A stretch of 64,000 nucleotides of DNA from an uncultured Desulfosporosinus sp. (GCA_927405585.1 CAKMJS010000013.1:1-64000), one strand, 5' to 3'; positions 26,381 to 34,239 are shown, counted from the stretch's first letter. Numbers and translations: made by a program. The notes: a model not told the origin generated them from the letters alone.

Positions 26381-26962
26381 ATGTCTAAGTTCAATATCCG
26401 TTGCATGCAACTGGACGAACTAAAGGCTTTTTATGAACGAATTGTACGGGATTTTTCTCAGGGAGAATATGCCCCGTATTCTATAGCATATCAACTTCTT
26501 CAAGAGAACCTGCAAAAGGCAATGATCTTCTGTAAAGGAGATCAGGATCTTGCCTATGCTGTCTGTACTGACAGCCATGACAATAACTATGTCCTGATTA
26601 GTCTTTTCGCAGTCTTTAAGGAATATAGGGGACAGGGTATTGGATCTGAGTTTATGAAAAGACTGCAGCTAATATATAAAGATAAGCAAGCCCTTCTTGT
26701 AGAAGTGGAACGACCAGACCACGCTAAAACTCAGGAAGAAAGGGATTTCCGAAGGCGAAGAATTGAATTTTATGAAAAATCAGGGTTTTATCTTATTGAG
26801 GACGTGGATTATACCATATGGGATATTCCAATGCATTTGATGTCACTACCACTCGTTGCAACCAAGGATACAATTAATCAAGAGATCAAAGGGTCTATGC
26901 ATGAACTATATCTCAGTCTGATGGGAGAAGCGTTAATTCATAAGATGAAATTTTCAAGTTGA
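26381..26962 (+). CDS. GNAT family acetyltransferase
   Basis: The 193-residue protein has the GNAT core: a beta strand (VLISLFAVFKEYRG) leading into the acetyl-CoA loop QGIGSEFMKR, then LLVEVERP and FYEKSGFYLIED. The substrate is unknown. The ATG at 26381 follows GAGGGGGTGAA. It starts 25 bp after the glycosylase gene, so the two are likely cotranscribed. Confidence 0.85.
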   Translation: MSKFNIRCMQLDELKAFYERIVRDFSQGEYAPYSIAYQLLQENLQKAMIFCKGDQDLAYAVCTDSHDNNYVLISLFAVFKEYRGQGIGSEFMKRLQLIYKDKQALLVEVERPDHAKTQEERDFRRRRIEFYEKSGFYLIEDVDYTIWDIPMHLMSLPLVATKDTINQEIKGSMHELYLSLMGEALIHKMKFSS

Positions 26963-27058
26963 TCTAAATTCTCATATCCTTGATAGACCCCAAAGGTTTT
27001 GTTATACTCTGTATACAGCGTTGGTGCTGAATTTAGCGTAAATGAGGAAGAAAACTAT

Positions 27059-27334
27059 ATGGCATTACTCCTGATTATTTCAAGAATCGTGTTTTTTATA
27101 TCAGTAGGACTTTATATTTATTTCTTCTCTCGACGTAAGAGTCATGATGTAGCAATTCAAATGTGGCTTACCATTACAGTTGGGATGCTTGCCGGCTTAC
27201 TGAGCGCAATCATCGACGTAAATCTCGGAAATTATACTTTAAGCGCCGTACAAATCAGTTTAGCTCTTTATTCCGCTGCAATTATTTATTCTTTGTGGAA
27301 ATTATCTTTAGAATTAAAAAAACGACGTCATTAG
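27059..27334 (+). CDS. Small membrane protein, copy 1 of a duplicated pair
   Basis: The 91-residue protein has three hydrophobic segments and ends KKRRH. It is about half identical to the 90-residue protein at 28284-28556, with shared blocks such as QMWL, VGM-AG and DVNLGN. Even the leader AAATGAGGAAGAAAA is shared. GAGGAAGA precedes the ATG at 27059. Function unknown. Confidence 0.65.
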   Translation: MALLLIISRIVFFISVGLYIYFFSRRKSHDVAIQMWLTITVGMLAGLLSAIIDVNLGNYTLSAVQISLALYSAAIIYSLWKLSLELKKRRH

Positions 27335-27381
27335 AGGTAATAGCAGCATTCCACGAACAGTTTACTTACTTTGGTTTATGA

Positions 27382-27420
27382 GCTAGAAAAGGAACACCTC
27401 ATTGGCGTTCCTTTTCTAGC
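27382..27420 (+). terminator. Intrinsic terminator (copy 1)
   Basis: GCTAGAAAAGGAAC (27382-27395) pairs with GTTCCTTTTCTAGC (27407-27420). It serves the upstream small membrane gene and possibly the convergent DUF2680 gene. A very similar hairpin follows the paralogue. Confidence 0.75.
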
Positions 27421-27466
27421 TTATAAACATATAGTAACTTGGCTGGTTTTTTCAAAATAGATCGTT

Positions 27467-27937
27467 TTAGTTATTCTGAGCAGATCCTCTGCCCATTCCG
27501 CCACCGAGGCCGCCTCCACCATTACGTTGACCAGCTCCATTGCCCATCCCTTGGCCTAGCCCAAATCCTGCTCCCGTGTTTTTACATATTTTAGCAGTAC
27601 CGGTTCCGTCGCAGGTCGCTTGATTAGTAGTTATTGATTTGAAAATTTCATTTGCTTTTTCCTTAGTAAGGGTACCATCAGCGACTCTTTGGTCAAGGAG
27701 TGCTTTCTTCTGTTCAAGAATCTGAGCTTTGAACTCGTCTAATTTGCCAGCTTCGCCTGCAATCGCCCCAAAGGTTTTCCCTGCTACTCGTTCAGCGTTA
27801 ACTTTGTCGACTGTTGTCTCAGTTAGGCCTGCTGTGATTTCTGCCGGAGTACTATTTGCGGCAGCGAAGGCAGTTCCCGTTACTCCTAAGAGACCGACCA
27901 TGGTGGCGGCTACGATGTAAGTTTTGATGTTTTTCAT
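27467..27937 (-). CDS. DUF2680-like exported protein
   Basis: The 156-residue protein has a signal peptide (MKNIKTYIVAATMVGLLGV, cleavage near AFA-AA) and a helical region VNAERVAGKTFGAIAGEAGK...LLDQRVADGTLTKEKANEIF like DUF2680. The tail is rich in Gly, Asn and Arg. It is probably secreted, function unknown. AAAAAGGAGTG precedes the ATG. It lies between the two duplicated membrane genes on the opposite strand. Confidence 0.75.
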   Translation of the reverse strand: MKNIKTYIVAATMVGLLGVTGTAFAAANSTPAEITAGLTETTVDKVNAERVAGKTFGAIAGEAGKLDEFKAQILEQKKALLDQRVADGTLTKEKANEIFKSITTNQATCDGTGTAKICKNTGAGFGLGQGMGNGAGQRNGGGGLGGGMGRGSAQNN

Positions 27938-28283
27938 GGTTTATACACTCCTTTTTGATTAGGTTCTGTTTTTAACCTATGAGTGAATTATAGCCGGAAT
28001 ATTTGTCAAAAGTATGGCAAAAGTTTGAATTAACTATGTCATAAAGCTTGTACTACCCAAAACTGGAAACAGTCTGATGGGTTTCTTATTTCGAAGGAAA
28101 CAAGGAACCTGTCAGACATATTGGAACAGCTGTGAAGTATTGTCAGTACAAGATTCTGCTGCAATAGGGCTATATTAAACTAAGAAAATAATGGCGTGAA
28201 GGTTGTCCTTGATAGATTATATTTGATTTGATATACTTACTGCGTTGCAGATGAATAATATAGCAAATGAGGAAGAAAATGAA
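27938..28283. other. Gene-free interval
   Basis: This holds the upstream region of the DUF2680-like gene (minus) and the leader of the second small membrane gene (plus). No coding frame with a ribosome binding site was found. Confidence 0.4.
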
Positions 28284-28556
28284 ATGACAATACTTTTACT
28301 GATTTCTAGAGGCATAGTTCTTATTGCTGTAGGGCTTTATGCTTATTTCTTCTTTAAACGTAAAGATAATGTTGCACTACAAATGTGGCTTATCATTGTT
28401 GTGGGGATGTTTGCTGGCGTAGCGGGTCAACTCATTGACGTAAATCTTGGAAATATTAGGTGGGGAAAAGCTCAGTATAGTGTTTATTTTTATATAATTC
28501 TGATTAGCTATTCTTCATGGAAGTTATTGGGTGAATATAATAAACGACGTCATTAA
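28284..28556 (+). CDS. Small membrane protein, copy 2 of a duplicated pair
   Basis: The 90-residue paralogue of the protein at 27059-27334 has the same three-helix layout and the NKRRH end. The ATG at 28284 follows GAGGAAGAAAATGAA. Its own terminator lies 50 bp downstream. The pair arose by duplication of gene plus terminator, followed by considerable divergence. Confidence 0.65.
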   Translation: MTILLLISRGIVLIAVGLYAYFFFKRKDNVALQMWLIIVVGMFAGVAGQLIDVNLGNIRWGKAQYSVYFYIILISYSSWKLLGEYNKRRH

Positions 28557-28605
28557 GGTTGTTTCCGTAACTAACGACCATATTTTAAATTGAATTATTG
28601 AGTTA

Positions 28606-28646
28606 TTTTAGAAAAGGAACGCCTCTAGGGCGTTCCTTTTCTAAAA
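28606..28646 (+). terminator. Intrinsic terminator (copy 2)
   Basis: TTTTAGAAAAGGAACGCC (28606-28623) is a perfect complement of 28629-28646, an 18-bp stem. The core GAAAAGGAAC is shared with the terminator at 27382-27420. Confidence 0.82.
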
Positions 28647-28755
28647 CGTACTGGTTCATGCGCATGTTATCACTCGATAAAACATTTTACTAATATCTGA
28701 AGTTTAGCAGAGAGTGTGTATTCATTGAAACCTAATTTAAGGGGGAAACCGCAGG

Positions 28756-30366
28756 ATGCTCAAGTTTGATACGCTTCACAATCCTTATGCCGCACGTCGC
28801 ATGACCGCATACGCCAAAAATGGTATGGTGGCCACTTCTCAACCCCTTGCTGCAGAAGCGGGTTTATCGGTCTTAAAAAAAGGAGGAAATGCGATTGATG
28901 CGGCGATTGCCACAGCGGTCTGCCTGACGGTGGTGGAGCCGACCTCAAACGGAATCGGAGGGGATGCCTTCGCTTTAGTCTGGACTAAGGGGCAACTTTT
29001 TGGTCTGAATTCAAGTGGTCCTGCACCCCAACTACTCACTTTACAAGCCCTAAAAAAAGCCGGACACCAAGCAATGCCAACTTATGGATGGTTTCCAGTA
29101 ACTGTTCCAGGGGCACCCGCCGCCTGGGCTGAGTTATCTGCCCGTTTTGGTAAGCTTCCTCTCACAGAGGTGATGGCACCAGCAATTGCGTATGCTGAAC
29201 AAGGTTATCCCGTTTCACCGATCGTCGGAAGGAACTGGGAGCTCGCTTACGAGCAATACATTCAGGATCTAAAAGACGAGCAATTCAGCCATTGGTTTAA
29301 GACATTTGCTCCGAAAGGACGCGCTCCTAAAATTGGTGAGATTTGGAGTTCTCAAGATCACGCCGGTACGTTGCAAGCGATTGCAGAATCCAATGCACGA
29401 TCATTTTATCAGGGAGACATCGCGGATAAGATCGTTCAATTCTCGAAGAGGCACGGTGGGCTTCTGAGAAAAGACGACTTAGCGTGCTACACTCCGGAAT
29501 GGGTAACCCCGATCTCCGTTAACTATCGTGGTTATGAAGTTTGGGAAATTCCACCCAATGGACATGGACTCGTGGCCTTAATGGCCTTAAATAATTTAAA
29601 AGGGTATAAATTCGAGCTGAAAGAGAGTCCGGAGTCCTATCATCGGCAAATCGAAGCACTCAAGCTGGCTTTTGCCGACGGGAAGAAGTATATTGGCGAT
29701 CCCTCTCAGATGAACGTAAGGATTGAAGATCTACTCTCGGATGGGTATGCCTTGGAACGTCGAAAATTGATAGGAGAAAGAGCGCTTCAGCCTGAACCGG
29801 GCCATCCACCGAAAGGGGGGACAGTCTATTTGGCCACTGCAGATGGTGAGGGAAACATGGTCTCCTATATCCAAAGTAACTATATGGGTTTTGGTTCTGG
29901 CCTTGTTGTCCCTGAAACGGGTATTAGTCTACATAATCGAGGCAACAACTTTTCCTTGGTTCCAAACCATCCGAATTGTATACAATCGGGTAAAAGGCCT
30001 TATCACACCATCATTCCCGGCTTTTTAACCAAAGGTAACCTTCCAGTAGGTCCATTTGGAGTCATGGGAGGGTTTATGCAACCTCAAGGGCATGTCCAAG
30101 TTATCATGAATACGGTTGATTATCATTTGAATCCTCAGGCGGCACTTGATGCACCTCGTTGGCAATGGATGAATGGGAAAACCATTGAAATTGAACACTC
30201 CTTCTCTGAGTCTATAGCGCAAGAACTTGCTCGCAGAGGACATGACATCCGTTGGTCCATGGATACGTCGAGTTTTGGACGAGGTCAAATTATCTGGAGA
30301 ATGGCTGGTGGGATCTTGGCCGGTGGTACTGAGTCGAGGGCGGATGGACATATTGCTTTGTGGTAA
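28756..30366 (+). CDS. Gamma-glutamyltransferase family Ntn-hydrolase
   Basis: The 536-residue enzyme has the large-subunit features AGLSVLKKGGNAIDAAIATAVCLTVVEPTSNGIGGDAF. It also has a self-cleavage nucleophile Thr356 in KGGTVYLATADGEGNMVSYIQSN. No signal peptide is present, so it is cytoplasmic. The TVY-type site and the following SGLVVPETGI resemble oxamate amidohydrolase/HpxW-like and YwrD-like members more than classical periplasmic GGT. The substrate is therefore open. AAGGGGG stands upstream of the ATG. Confidence 0.85.
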   Translation: MLKFDTLHNPYAARRMTAYAKNGMVATSQPLAAEAGLSVLKKGGNAIDAAIATAVCLTVVEPTSNGIGGDAFALVWTKGQLFGLNSSGPAPQLLTLQALKKAGHQAMPTYGWFPVTVPGAPAAWAELSARFGKLPLTEVMAPAIAYAEQGYPVSPIVGRNWELAYEQYIQDLKDEQFSHWFKTFAPKGRAPKIGEIWSSQDHAGTLQAIAESNARSFYQGDIADKIVQFSKRHGGLLRKDDLACYTPEWVTPISVNYRGYEVWEIPPNGHGLVALMALNNLKGYKFELKESPESYHRQIEALKLAFADGKKYIGDPSQMNVRIEDLLSDGYALERRKLIGERALQPEPGHPPKGGTVYLATADGEGNMVSYIQSNYMGFGSGLVVPETGISLHNRGNNFSLVPNHPNCIQSGKRPYHTIIPGFLTKGNLPVGPFGVMGGFMQPQGHVQVIMNTVDYHLNPQAALDAPRWQWMNGKTIEIEHSFSESIAQELARRGHDIRWSMDTSSFGRGQIIWRMAGGILAGGTESRADGHIALW

Positions 30367-30407
30367 AAAAAGATTTATATATGACTACTAGATAAGGAGG
30401 GTTTAAA

Positions 30408-31271
30408 ATGCTGAAAGAACAATTATTTGCTAAGCCAATCACTGAAATAATTAAAAAGAGATTATCCGTCCGGTCATATTTATCTCAACCCCTATCGCCT
30501 GAGATGAAAGAAGCGTTGAGTAGATTCTTTTCGATTCTCAGAGGCCCTTTTGGAGGTACAGTAAGAGTAGAACTCATCGAACGAGATTTAGCGCTGAAAG
30601 AATTGAATGCAAAGCTTGGAACTTATGGAGTAATTAGTGGAGCCTCAACCTATGCCGTTGCTGTGGTAGAAAAGGCGGACAGAGATTTAGAGGATTTTGG
30701 ATATTGCTTAGAGAAGGTTATTTTATATGCCGCGTCTATAGGGTTGGGCACTTGTTGGCTGGGGGGTACTTTCAAAAAAAGTGAATTTGCAAAAGCTATT
30801 GGACAAGAAGATCATGAGATCCTACCTTGTATAACGCCAATTGGCTATCCAAGCAGTAGAAAGAGTCTGATAGACTTTGCAATGAGATATGCTGCTGGTT
30901 CAAAAAACAGAAAAAGCTGGAATGAACTTTTCTTTAACGGTGACTTTAGTCATGGCTTATCTGAGCCAGAGGCTGGAATCTACAAGACCCCTTTAGAAAT
31001 GCTGCGACTTGCACCCTCTGCATCTAATAAGCAACCGTGGAGAATTGTCAAGGGCACAAATCAGACGCATTTTTACCTCCAGCATACTAAAGGGTATGCG
31101 AAGATGCTTGCTTATGATTTACAAAGAGTAGATATGGGGATTGCTATGTGTCATTTTGAACTGACAGCTAAAGAACTAGGTATTATAGGAAAATGGCATA
31201 TCAGTGCTCCAGGGAACATAAGTACACCTCAAGACACTGAATATATCGTGAGTTGGGTCGAAGGCATTTAG
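30408..31271 (+). CDS. Nitroreductase-fold protein (TM-nitroreductase type)
   Basis: The 287-residue protein contains two nitroreductase-like halves: KKRLSVRSYLSQPLSPEMKEAL with ASIGLGTCWLGGTF, and EMLRLAPSASNKQPWRIV with DMGIAMCHFELTA. This tandem layout matches the clostridial putative TM nitroreductases, which would bind FMN. AAGGAGGG lies before the ATG at 30408, 42 bp after the GGT-like gene, so the two may be cotranscribed. Confidence 0.85.
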   Translation: MLKEQLFAKPITEIIKKRLSVRSYLSQPLSPEMKEALSRFFSILRGPFGGTVRVELIERDLALKELNAKLGTYGVISGASTYAVAVVEKADRDLEDFGYCLEKVILYAASIGLGTCWLGGTFKKSEFAKAIGQEDHEILPCITPIGYPSSRKSLIDFAMRYAAGSKNRKSWNELFFNGDFSHGLSEPEAGIYKTPLEMLRLAPSASNKQPWRIVKGTNQTHFYLQHTKGYAKMLAYDLQRVDMGIAMCHFELTAKELGIIGKWHISAPGNISTPQDTEYIVSWVEGI

Positions 31272-31300
31272 ACAATACTATGAATGAAGGATGAGCGCTA

Positions 31301-31615
31301 TTGAACCCAGGATCTTGGATTGCAATCTATATGCCATTAATTATTATATTTTTTATCATTATTCCGCAGCAACGTGCAGCTCTGAAGGCTGTACTCTTTA
31401 GAATTAGGAAAAGGAAAGGTGTTGGAAAGATGTTAAACGAGCTAATCAAGAAATATATTGGTAAGAAATGCCTAATAACTACAGGGTCTTTTGGCACTAG
31501 TGTCAAAGGGATAATTATTGATGTCAATGAAAACTGGGTCGAATTAGAAACGAAAAAAGGTAAAGAGCTAATTAATGCTGAATTTGTACAGAGTATTAAG
31601 ATTCTAGATATATAA
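31301..31615 (+). CDS. Membrane-anchored small protein with a DUF6897-like domain
   Basis: The 104-residue protein has an N-terminal helix (WIAIYMPLIIIFFIIIP) and, after a basic stretch, a compact beta domain (LIKKYIGKKCLITTGSFGTSVKGIIIDVNENWVELET). That domain resembles small Sm/KOW-like domains annotated as DUF6897. The start is TTG 31301 with GAAGGA upstream. An internal ATG at 31430 (MLNELIKK) would make the soluble domain alone. GAAAGG is near it, so this shorter product is a real alternative. Confidence 0.6.
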   Translation: MNPGSWIAIYMPLIIIFFIIIPQQRAALKAVLFRIRKRKGVGKMLNELIKKYIGKKCLITTGSFGTSVKGIIIDVNENWVELETKKGKELINAEFVQSIKILDI

Positions 31616-31668
31616 TATTTCAGGTGTAATTGTGTAATTGTGAGACGATTAAATCATAGAATTAATTA

Positions 31669-31697
31669 TTGACAACGTATATTGGAAATGGTATTAT
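31669..31697 (+). promoter_or_regulatory. Sigma-A promoter P1, left arm
   Basis: TTGACA (31669-31674), a 17-nt spacer, then TATTAT (31692-31697). It is the outer of two tandem promoters, 116 bp upstream of P2. Confidence 0.8.
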
Positions 31698-31784
31698 AAC
31701 TGAGTGCCACAAAGACGCACACTGATTGAAACAAGTGAGGGGTAAAATCTTCAAACTGCTCAATCCAGCCGAGTAAAATAGTTA

Positions 31785-31813
31785 TTGACAACGAGAGTTG
31801 GAAATGCTATGAT
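31785..31813 (+). promoter_or_regulatory. Sigma-A promoter P2, left arm
   Basis: TTGACA (31785-31790), a 17-nt spacer, then TATGAT (31808-31813). Transcripts would run through the loop into the opposite arm and fold into a very long hairpin. Confidence 0.82.
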
Positions 31814-31880
31814 GCGATTCCGGCCCAAACGGGTGCAGGAAACACAAACTCCGTTAAGAGTTTCTCTCATTGGCTGTCCT

Positions 31881-31906
31881 TGTTGTTTAGTTTTCAAAGA
31901 CCATTG
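31881..31906 (-). promoter_or_regulatory. boxA-like rRNA antitermination sequence
   Basis: The minus strand of the loop reads TGGTCTTTGAAAACTAAACA, close to the conserved boxA region found in leaders and 16S-23S spacers of Firmicute rRNA operons. It lies downstream of the right-arm promoters, as in a real rRNA leader. Confidence 0.65.
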
Positions 31907-31959
31907 TAGTCCATGTTTTATGAGTTTGTGTTTCCTGCACCCGTTTGGGCCGGAATCGT

Positions 31960-31988
31960 ATCATAGCATTTTCAACCTGCGTTGTCAA
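31960..31988 (-). promoter_or_regulatory. Sigma-A promoter P2, right arm
   Basis: On the minus strand TTGACA (31983-31988), a 17-nt spacer, then TATGAT (31960-31965). It is the counterpart of the left-arm P2, with a few spacer differences. Confidence 0.82.
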
Positions 31989-32075
31989 TAACTATTTTAC
32001 TCGGCTGGATTGAGCAGTTTGAAGATTTTACCCCTCACTTGTTTCAACCAGTGTGCGGCTTTGTGGCGCTCAGTC

Positions 32076-32104
32076 ATAGTACCATTTTCAACGGGGACTG
32101 TCAA
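32076..32104 (-). promoter_or_regulatory. Sigma-A promoter P1, right arm
   Basis: On the minus strand TTGACA (32099-32104), a 17-nt spacer, then TACTAT (32076-32081). The spacer differs at about eight positions from the left-arm P1, as between different rRNA operons of one genome. Confidence 0.78.
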
Positions 32105-32160
32105 TATATTATTTTCTAGTTTAATAATTTTTATTCATTACCTTTTTATTCCTTTTACTT

Positions 32161-32592
32161 CTATAATAAGTCTGTAGACATTACCAGAGCTGAATCGTTT
32201 AGCGGGATATGAGTATTATCCATCGACTCCGAGCTATATCCCGAATTAGACAACCACTCACGCGCATAGTCTTCTGCCAACTTCGATGCCATATTACTCC
32301 AATATATTGTCCGGAAAAGTATGCGCCGACCAATATAGGGAATGTTGTCCACCCCCATCCAAGATCCAACCAAACGCGAAGAATTATAATTATGGGTACC
32401 GGAATATGAATGGATAAAAACCATTGCCATGAGAACCTATAAACATTTCCCTCTCCAATAACCAAACGGGATATTTAAGATAATCACAAAAATTGAAAAA
32501 GTAACCCAAAGCATATCGCCCCAACCTTCGCCATTAAAATATCTTAATTTTTCTAACTTTATGTTTACTAAGCAACTTCTCACAATAGACAT
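32161..32592 (-). pseudogene. Frameshifted membrane protein gene
   Basis: From an ATG at 32592 the minus strand encodes a polar start and a helix (MLWVTFSIFVIILNIPFGYW), then stops at TAG. The continuation (VYRFSWQWFLSIHIPVPIIIIL, then WTTFPILVGAYFSGQYIG) is in the next frame. Removing one A from the GGGAAATG run near 32446 restores it. A second shift near 32300 would be needed to join a plausible soluble tail (SNMASKLAEDYAREWL). The family is not recognised. Two shifts favour decay over a single sequencing error. Confidence 0.55.
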
Positions 32593-32626
32593 AATTGATT
32601 AACTCTAATAAGGGAGTGTGCACAAA

Positions 32627-33808
32627 GTGCTTCAGCGGCCGATCATTGTACTCATTCGTAGAATTTGGGTTTTGGGGATAATAATTGTCTTCATTATTAC
32701 GTTAATTGGAGCAGGATCTATCAAATTAACGTCTGTAATATCTTCTAGTCTCATAAACAAGGTGATAGTTATTGACCCAGGCCATGGAGGAGCTGACCCG
32801 GGCGCTAAAAACTCTGGGCTTCAAGAAAAAGATATAAATCTTGATATTTCCTTACGATTACGAGACAGTTTGAAGTCTAAAGGATGTATTGTCATACTGA
32901 CACGTGAGGTAGATAAAGATTTCTATCTCCCCGGCTATGTACTTGGGCGGATGGCTAAACGAGCGGAACTAGACCAGAGAATTAATATTGCTACAGATAA
33001 GAATGCTGATTTATTCATTAGTGTGCATACTAACAGCTTTCCTCGGCCCAATACCTATGGCATGGAAACTTATTATCATCTTAAATCTTACCCCGGAAAA
33101 GTCCTTGCAGAACTAATCCAAAAACAACTCACACAGCTTCAATCTGACAATAAGCGAAAATCCAAAGCTGGAGATTATTATTTAATTAATCAATCTAAAA
33201 TGCCCGCTGTAATTGTAGAAGTCGGGTTCATCTCAAATCCACGAGAAAGGAATCTTCTGATGTCGAACAATTATCGAGACTCTATCGCCGAGGCAATTGG
33301 CACAGGAATTGAGCATTACTTTGACAACTTCCCCCAAGGCCTCCGGGAAAGCATCCAGACAGTGTCACAAGAAGGTCCTCCTTCGAATAGTGAAGATACC
33401 TATAAGGTCTACTTTCCGAGCTCTGATTTAGATAATCTTGTACCAGAAGATCGATATATTAACCGATCAGTATGGTCTAAACTAACTCTCTATCAAAAGT
33501 CAAACCTAGTCTTAAACGAACTCATCCAAGGTCCTCTGACGGTCACCAGCACAAGAACGATTGCTCCCAAAACTAAGATACTCTCTCTAACTATACAAAA
33601 TGGGGTTGCTATTATCGACTTTAGCAAGGATATTCGGGATGATTTTCCCGGGGGGGCTCTAGTAGAGGATATTACCATAAAATCTATTGTTTGGACAATG
33701 ACACAACTCCCTGGAATTAACGGGGTATCGATTCTAATCAATGGTGAATATGGTGACTCCATTGGTGGTCATATTCTCTTAGACCATACATTTCCCATTC
33801 AGTCTTAG
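32627..33808 (+). CDS. N-acetylmuramoyl-L-alanine amidase (CwlD-like) fused to a GerMN domain
   Basis: The 393-residue protein has an N-terminal signal-anchor helix (about 10-32). An Amidase_3 domain follows (about 46-245) with zinc motifs DPGHGGADPG (His53), Glu67 in LQEKD, SVHTNSF and VEVGFISN. The C-terminal domain (about 265-393), with FPSSDLDNLVPEDRYIN and NGVAIIDFSKDIRDDFPGG, resembles the GerMN domain of spore and germination proteins. It would trim peptides from muramic acid during cortex or wall remodelling. GTG 32627 is favoured (GGGAG 10 nt upstream) over GTG 32618, which sits too close to that site. Confidence 0.87.
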   Translation: MLQRPIIVLIRRIWVLGIIIVFIITLIGAGSIKLTSVISSSLINKVIVIDPGHGGADPGAKNSGLQEKDINLDISLRLRDSLKSKGCIVILTREVDKDFYLPGYVLGRMAKRAELDQRINIATDKNADLFISVHTNSFPRPNTYGMETYYHLKSYPGKVLAELIQKQLTQLQSDNKRKSKAGDYYLINQSKMPAVIVEVGFISNPRERNLLMSNNYRDSIAEAIGTGIEHYFDNFPQGLRESIQTVSQEGPPSNSEDTYKVYFPSSDLDNLVPEDRYINRSVWSKLTLYQKSNLVLNELIQGPLTVTSTRTIAPKTKILSLTIQNGVAIIDFSKDIRDDFPGGALVEDITIKSIVWTMTQLPGINGVSILINGEYGDSIGGHILLDHTFPIQS

Positions 33809-33911
33809 AGTAAAGTCAACATTCAGAAGAATGTTAGCCGCTTTTCTACAAAGGGTAGTTAATTCCTGTTCTATAACTGAAAAATAATATCAATATTTCT
33901 CAAAACAGTTG

Positions 33912-33939
33912 TTGCCTTTTCTCTCAACTGTAGTATAAT
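33912..33939 (+). promoter_or_regulatory. Promoter of the CxxC micropeptide gene
   Basis: TTGCCT (33912-33917), a 16-nt spacer, then TATAAT (33934-33939). The ATG of the 37-codon frame lies 41 nt downstream, with AGAGGAGG between. Confidence 0.65.
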
Positions 33940-33979
33940 AGTATTATCAATATCAAACTGTATAAGAGGAGGTAGTGTC

Positions 33980-34093
33980 ATGAACAATGTCACCCTAAAA
34001 GATAATACTCCATCAAGCTCATCTGTTTTGTATCCACCGACATGTTCTCAGTGCCCTGATCGCACTAATTGCGCCCAGTGCATTTCATTTTAG
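33980..34093 (+). CDS. 37-residue Cys-rich peptide with two CxxC motifs
   Basis: AGAGGAGG lies 7 nt before the ATG, a near-consensus promoter lies upstream, and an intrinsic terminator follows, so this is a complete tiny transcription unit. The peptide has a Ser/Pro-rich first half and CSQC-x5-CAQC (Cys22, 25, 31, 34), suited to bind a zinc or iron ion or form disulfides. No maturase or transporter gene is adjacent, so a modified-peptide precursor is not supported. Family unknown. Confidence 0.65.
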   Translation: MNNVTLKDNTPSSSSVLYPPTCSQCPDRTNCAQCISF

Positions 34094-34161
34094 ACCTAAC
34101 TACTCCACTTAAACTCTCCGCTCTCTTCATTCCTGAGTTTGCACAATGAAAATATCATAGC

Positions 34162-34201
34162 AAAAGAGCCTGAAATAATAATATTTTAGGCTCTTTTTTT
34201 G
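34162..34201 (+). terminator. Intrinsic terminator
   Basis: AAAAGAGCCT (34162-34171) pairs with AGGCTCTTTT, followed by a run of seven or more T on the plus strand. It terminates the micropeptide transcript. Confidence 0.82.
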
Positions 34202-34239
34202 CTCTTCAAGAGGAAAGCAATTATTTTGTAGTGTCTCTA

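Larger units (their letters stand above)
31666..32112. repeat. Large inverted repeat made of two convergent rRNA-leader-like arms
   Basis: The left arm (31666-31851) and right arm (31922-32112) are inverted copies of about 186-191 bp around a 70-bp loop. By eye there are about 18 mismatches, clustered in the promoter spacers. The stretch 31729-31793 and the innermost 36 bp (from GATTCCGGCC to CACAAACTC) are identical. Each arm holds two tandem sigma-A promoters pointing to the centre. The loop carries a boxA-like sequence. No ORF or rRNA gene is present. The layout matches two rRNA-operon leaders joined head to head. Confidence 0.85.

Noticed and set aside
31666-32112. Insertion sequence or MITE explanation for the large palindrome
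   Set aside because: No transposase, no target-site duplication at the ends, and the arms contain tandem promoters and a boxA-like motif, which fit rRNA leaders better. A chimeric assembly remains possible.
33980-34093. Precursor of a radical-SAM-modified peptide
   Set aside because: It has only four Cys and no radical SAM maturase, protease or exporter gene is adjacent.
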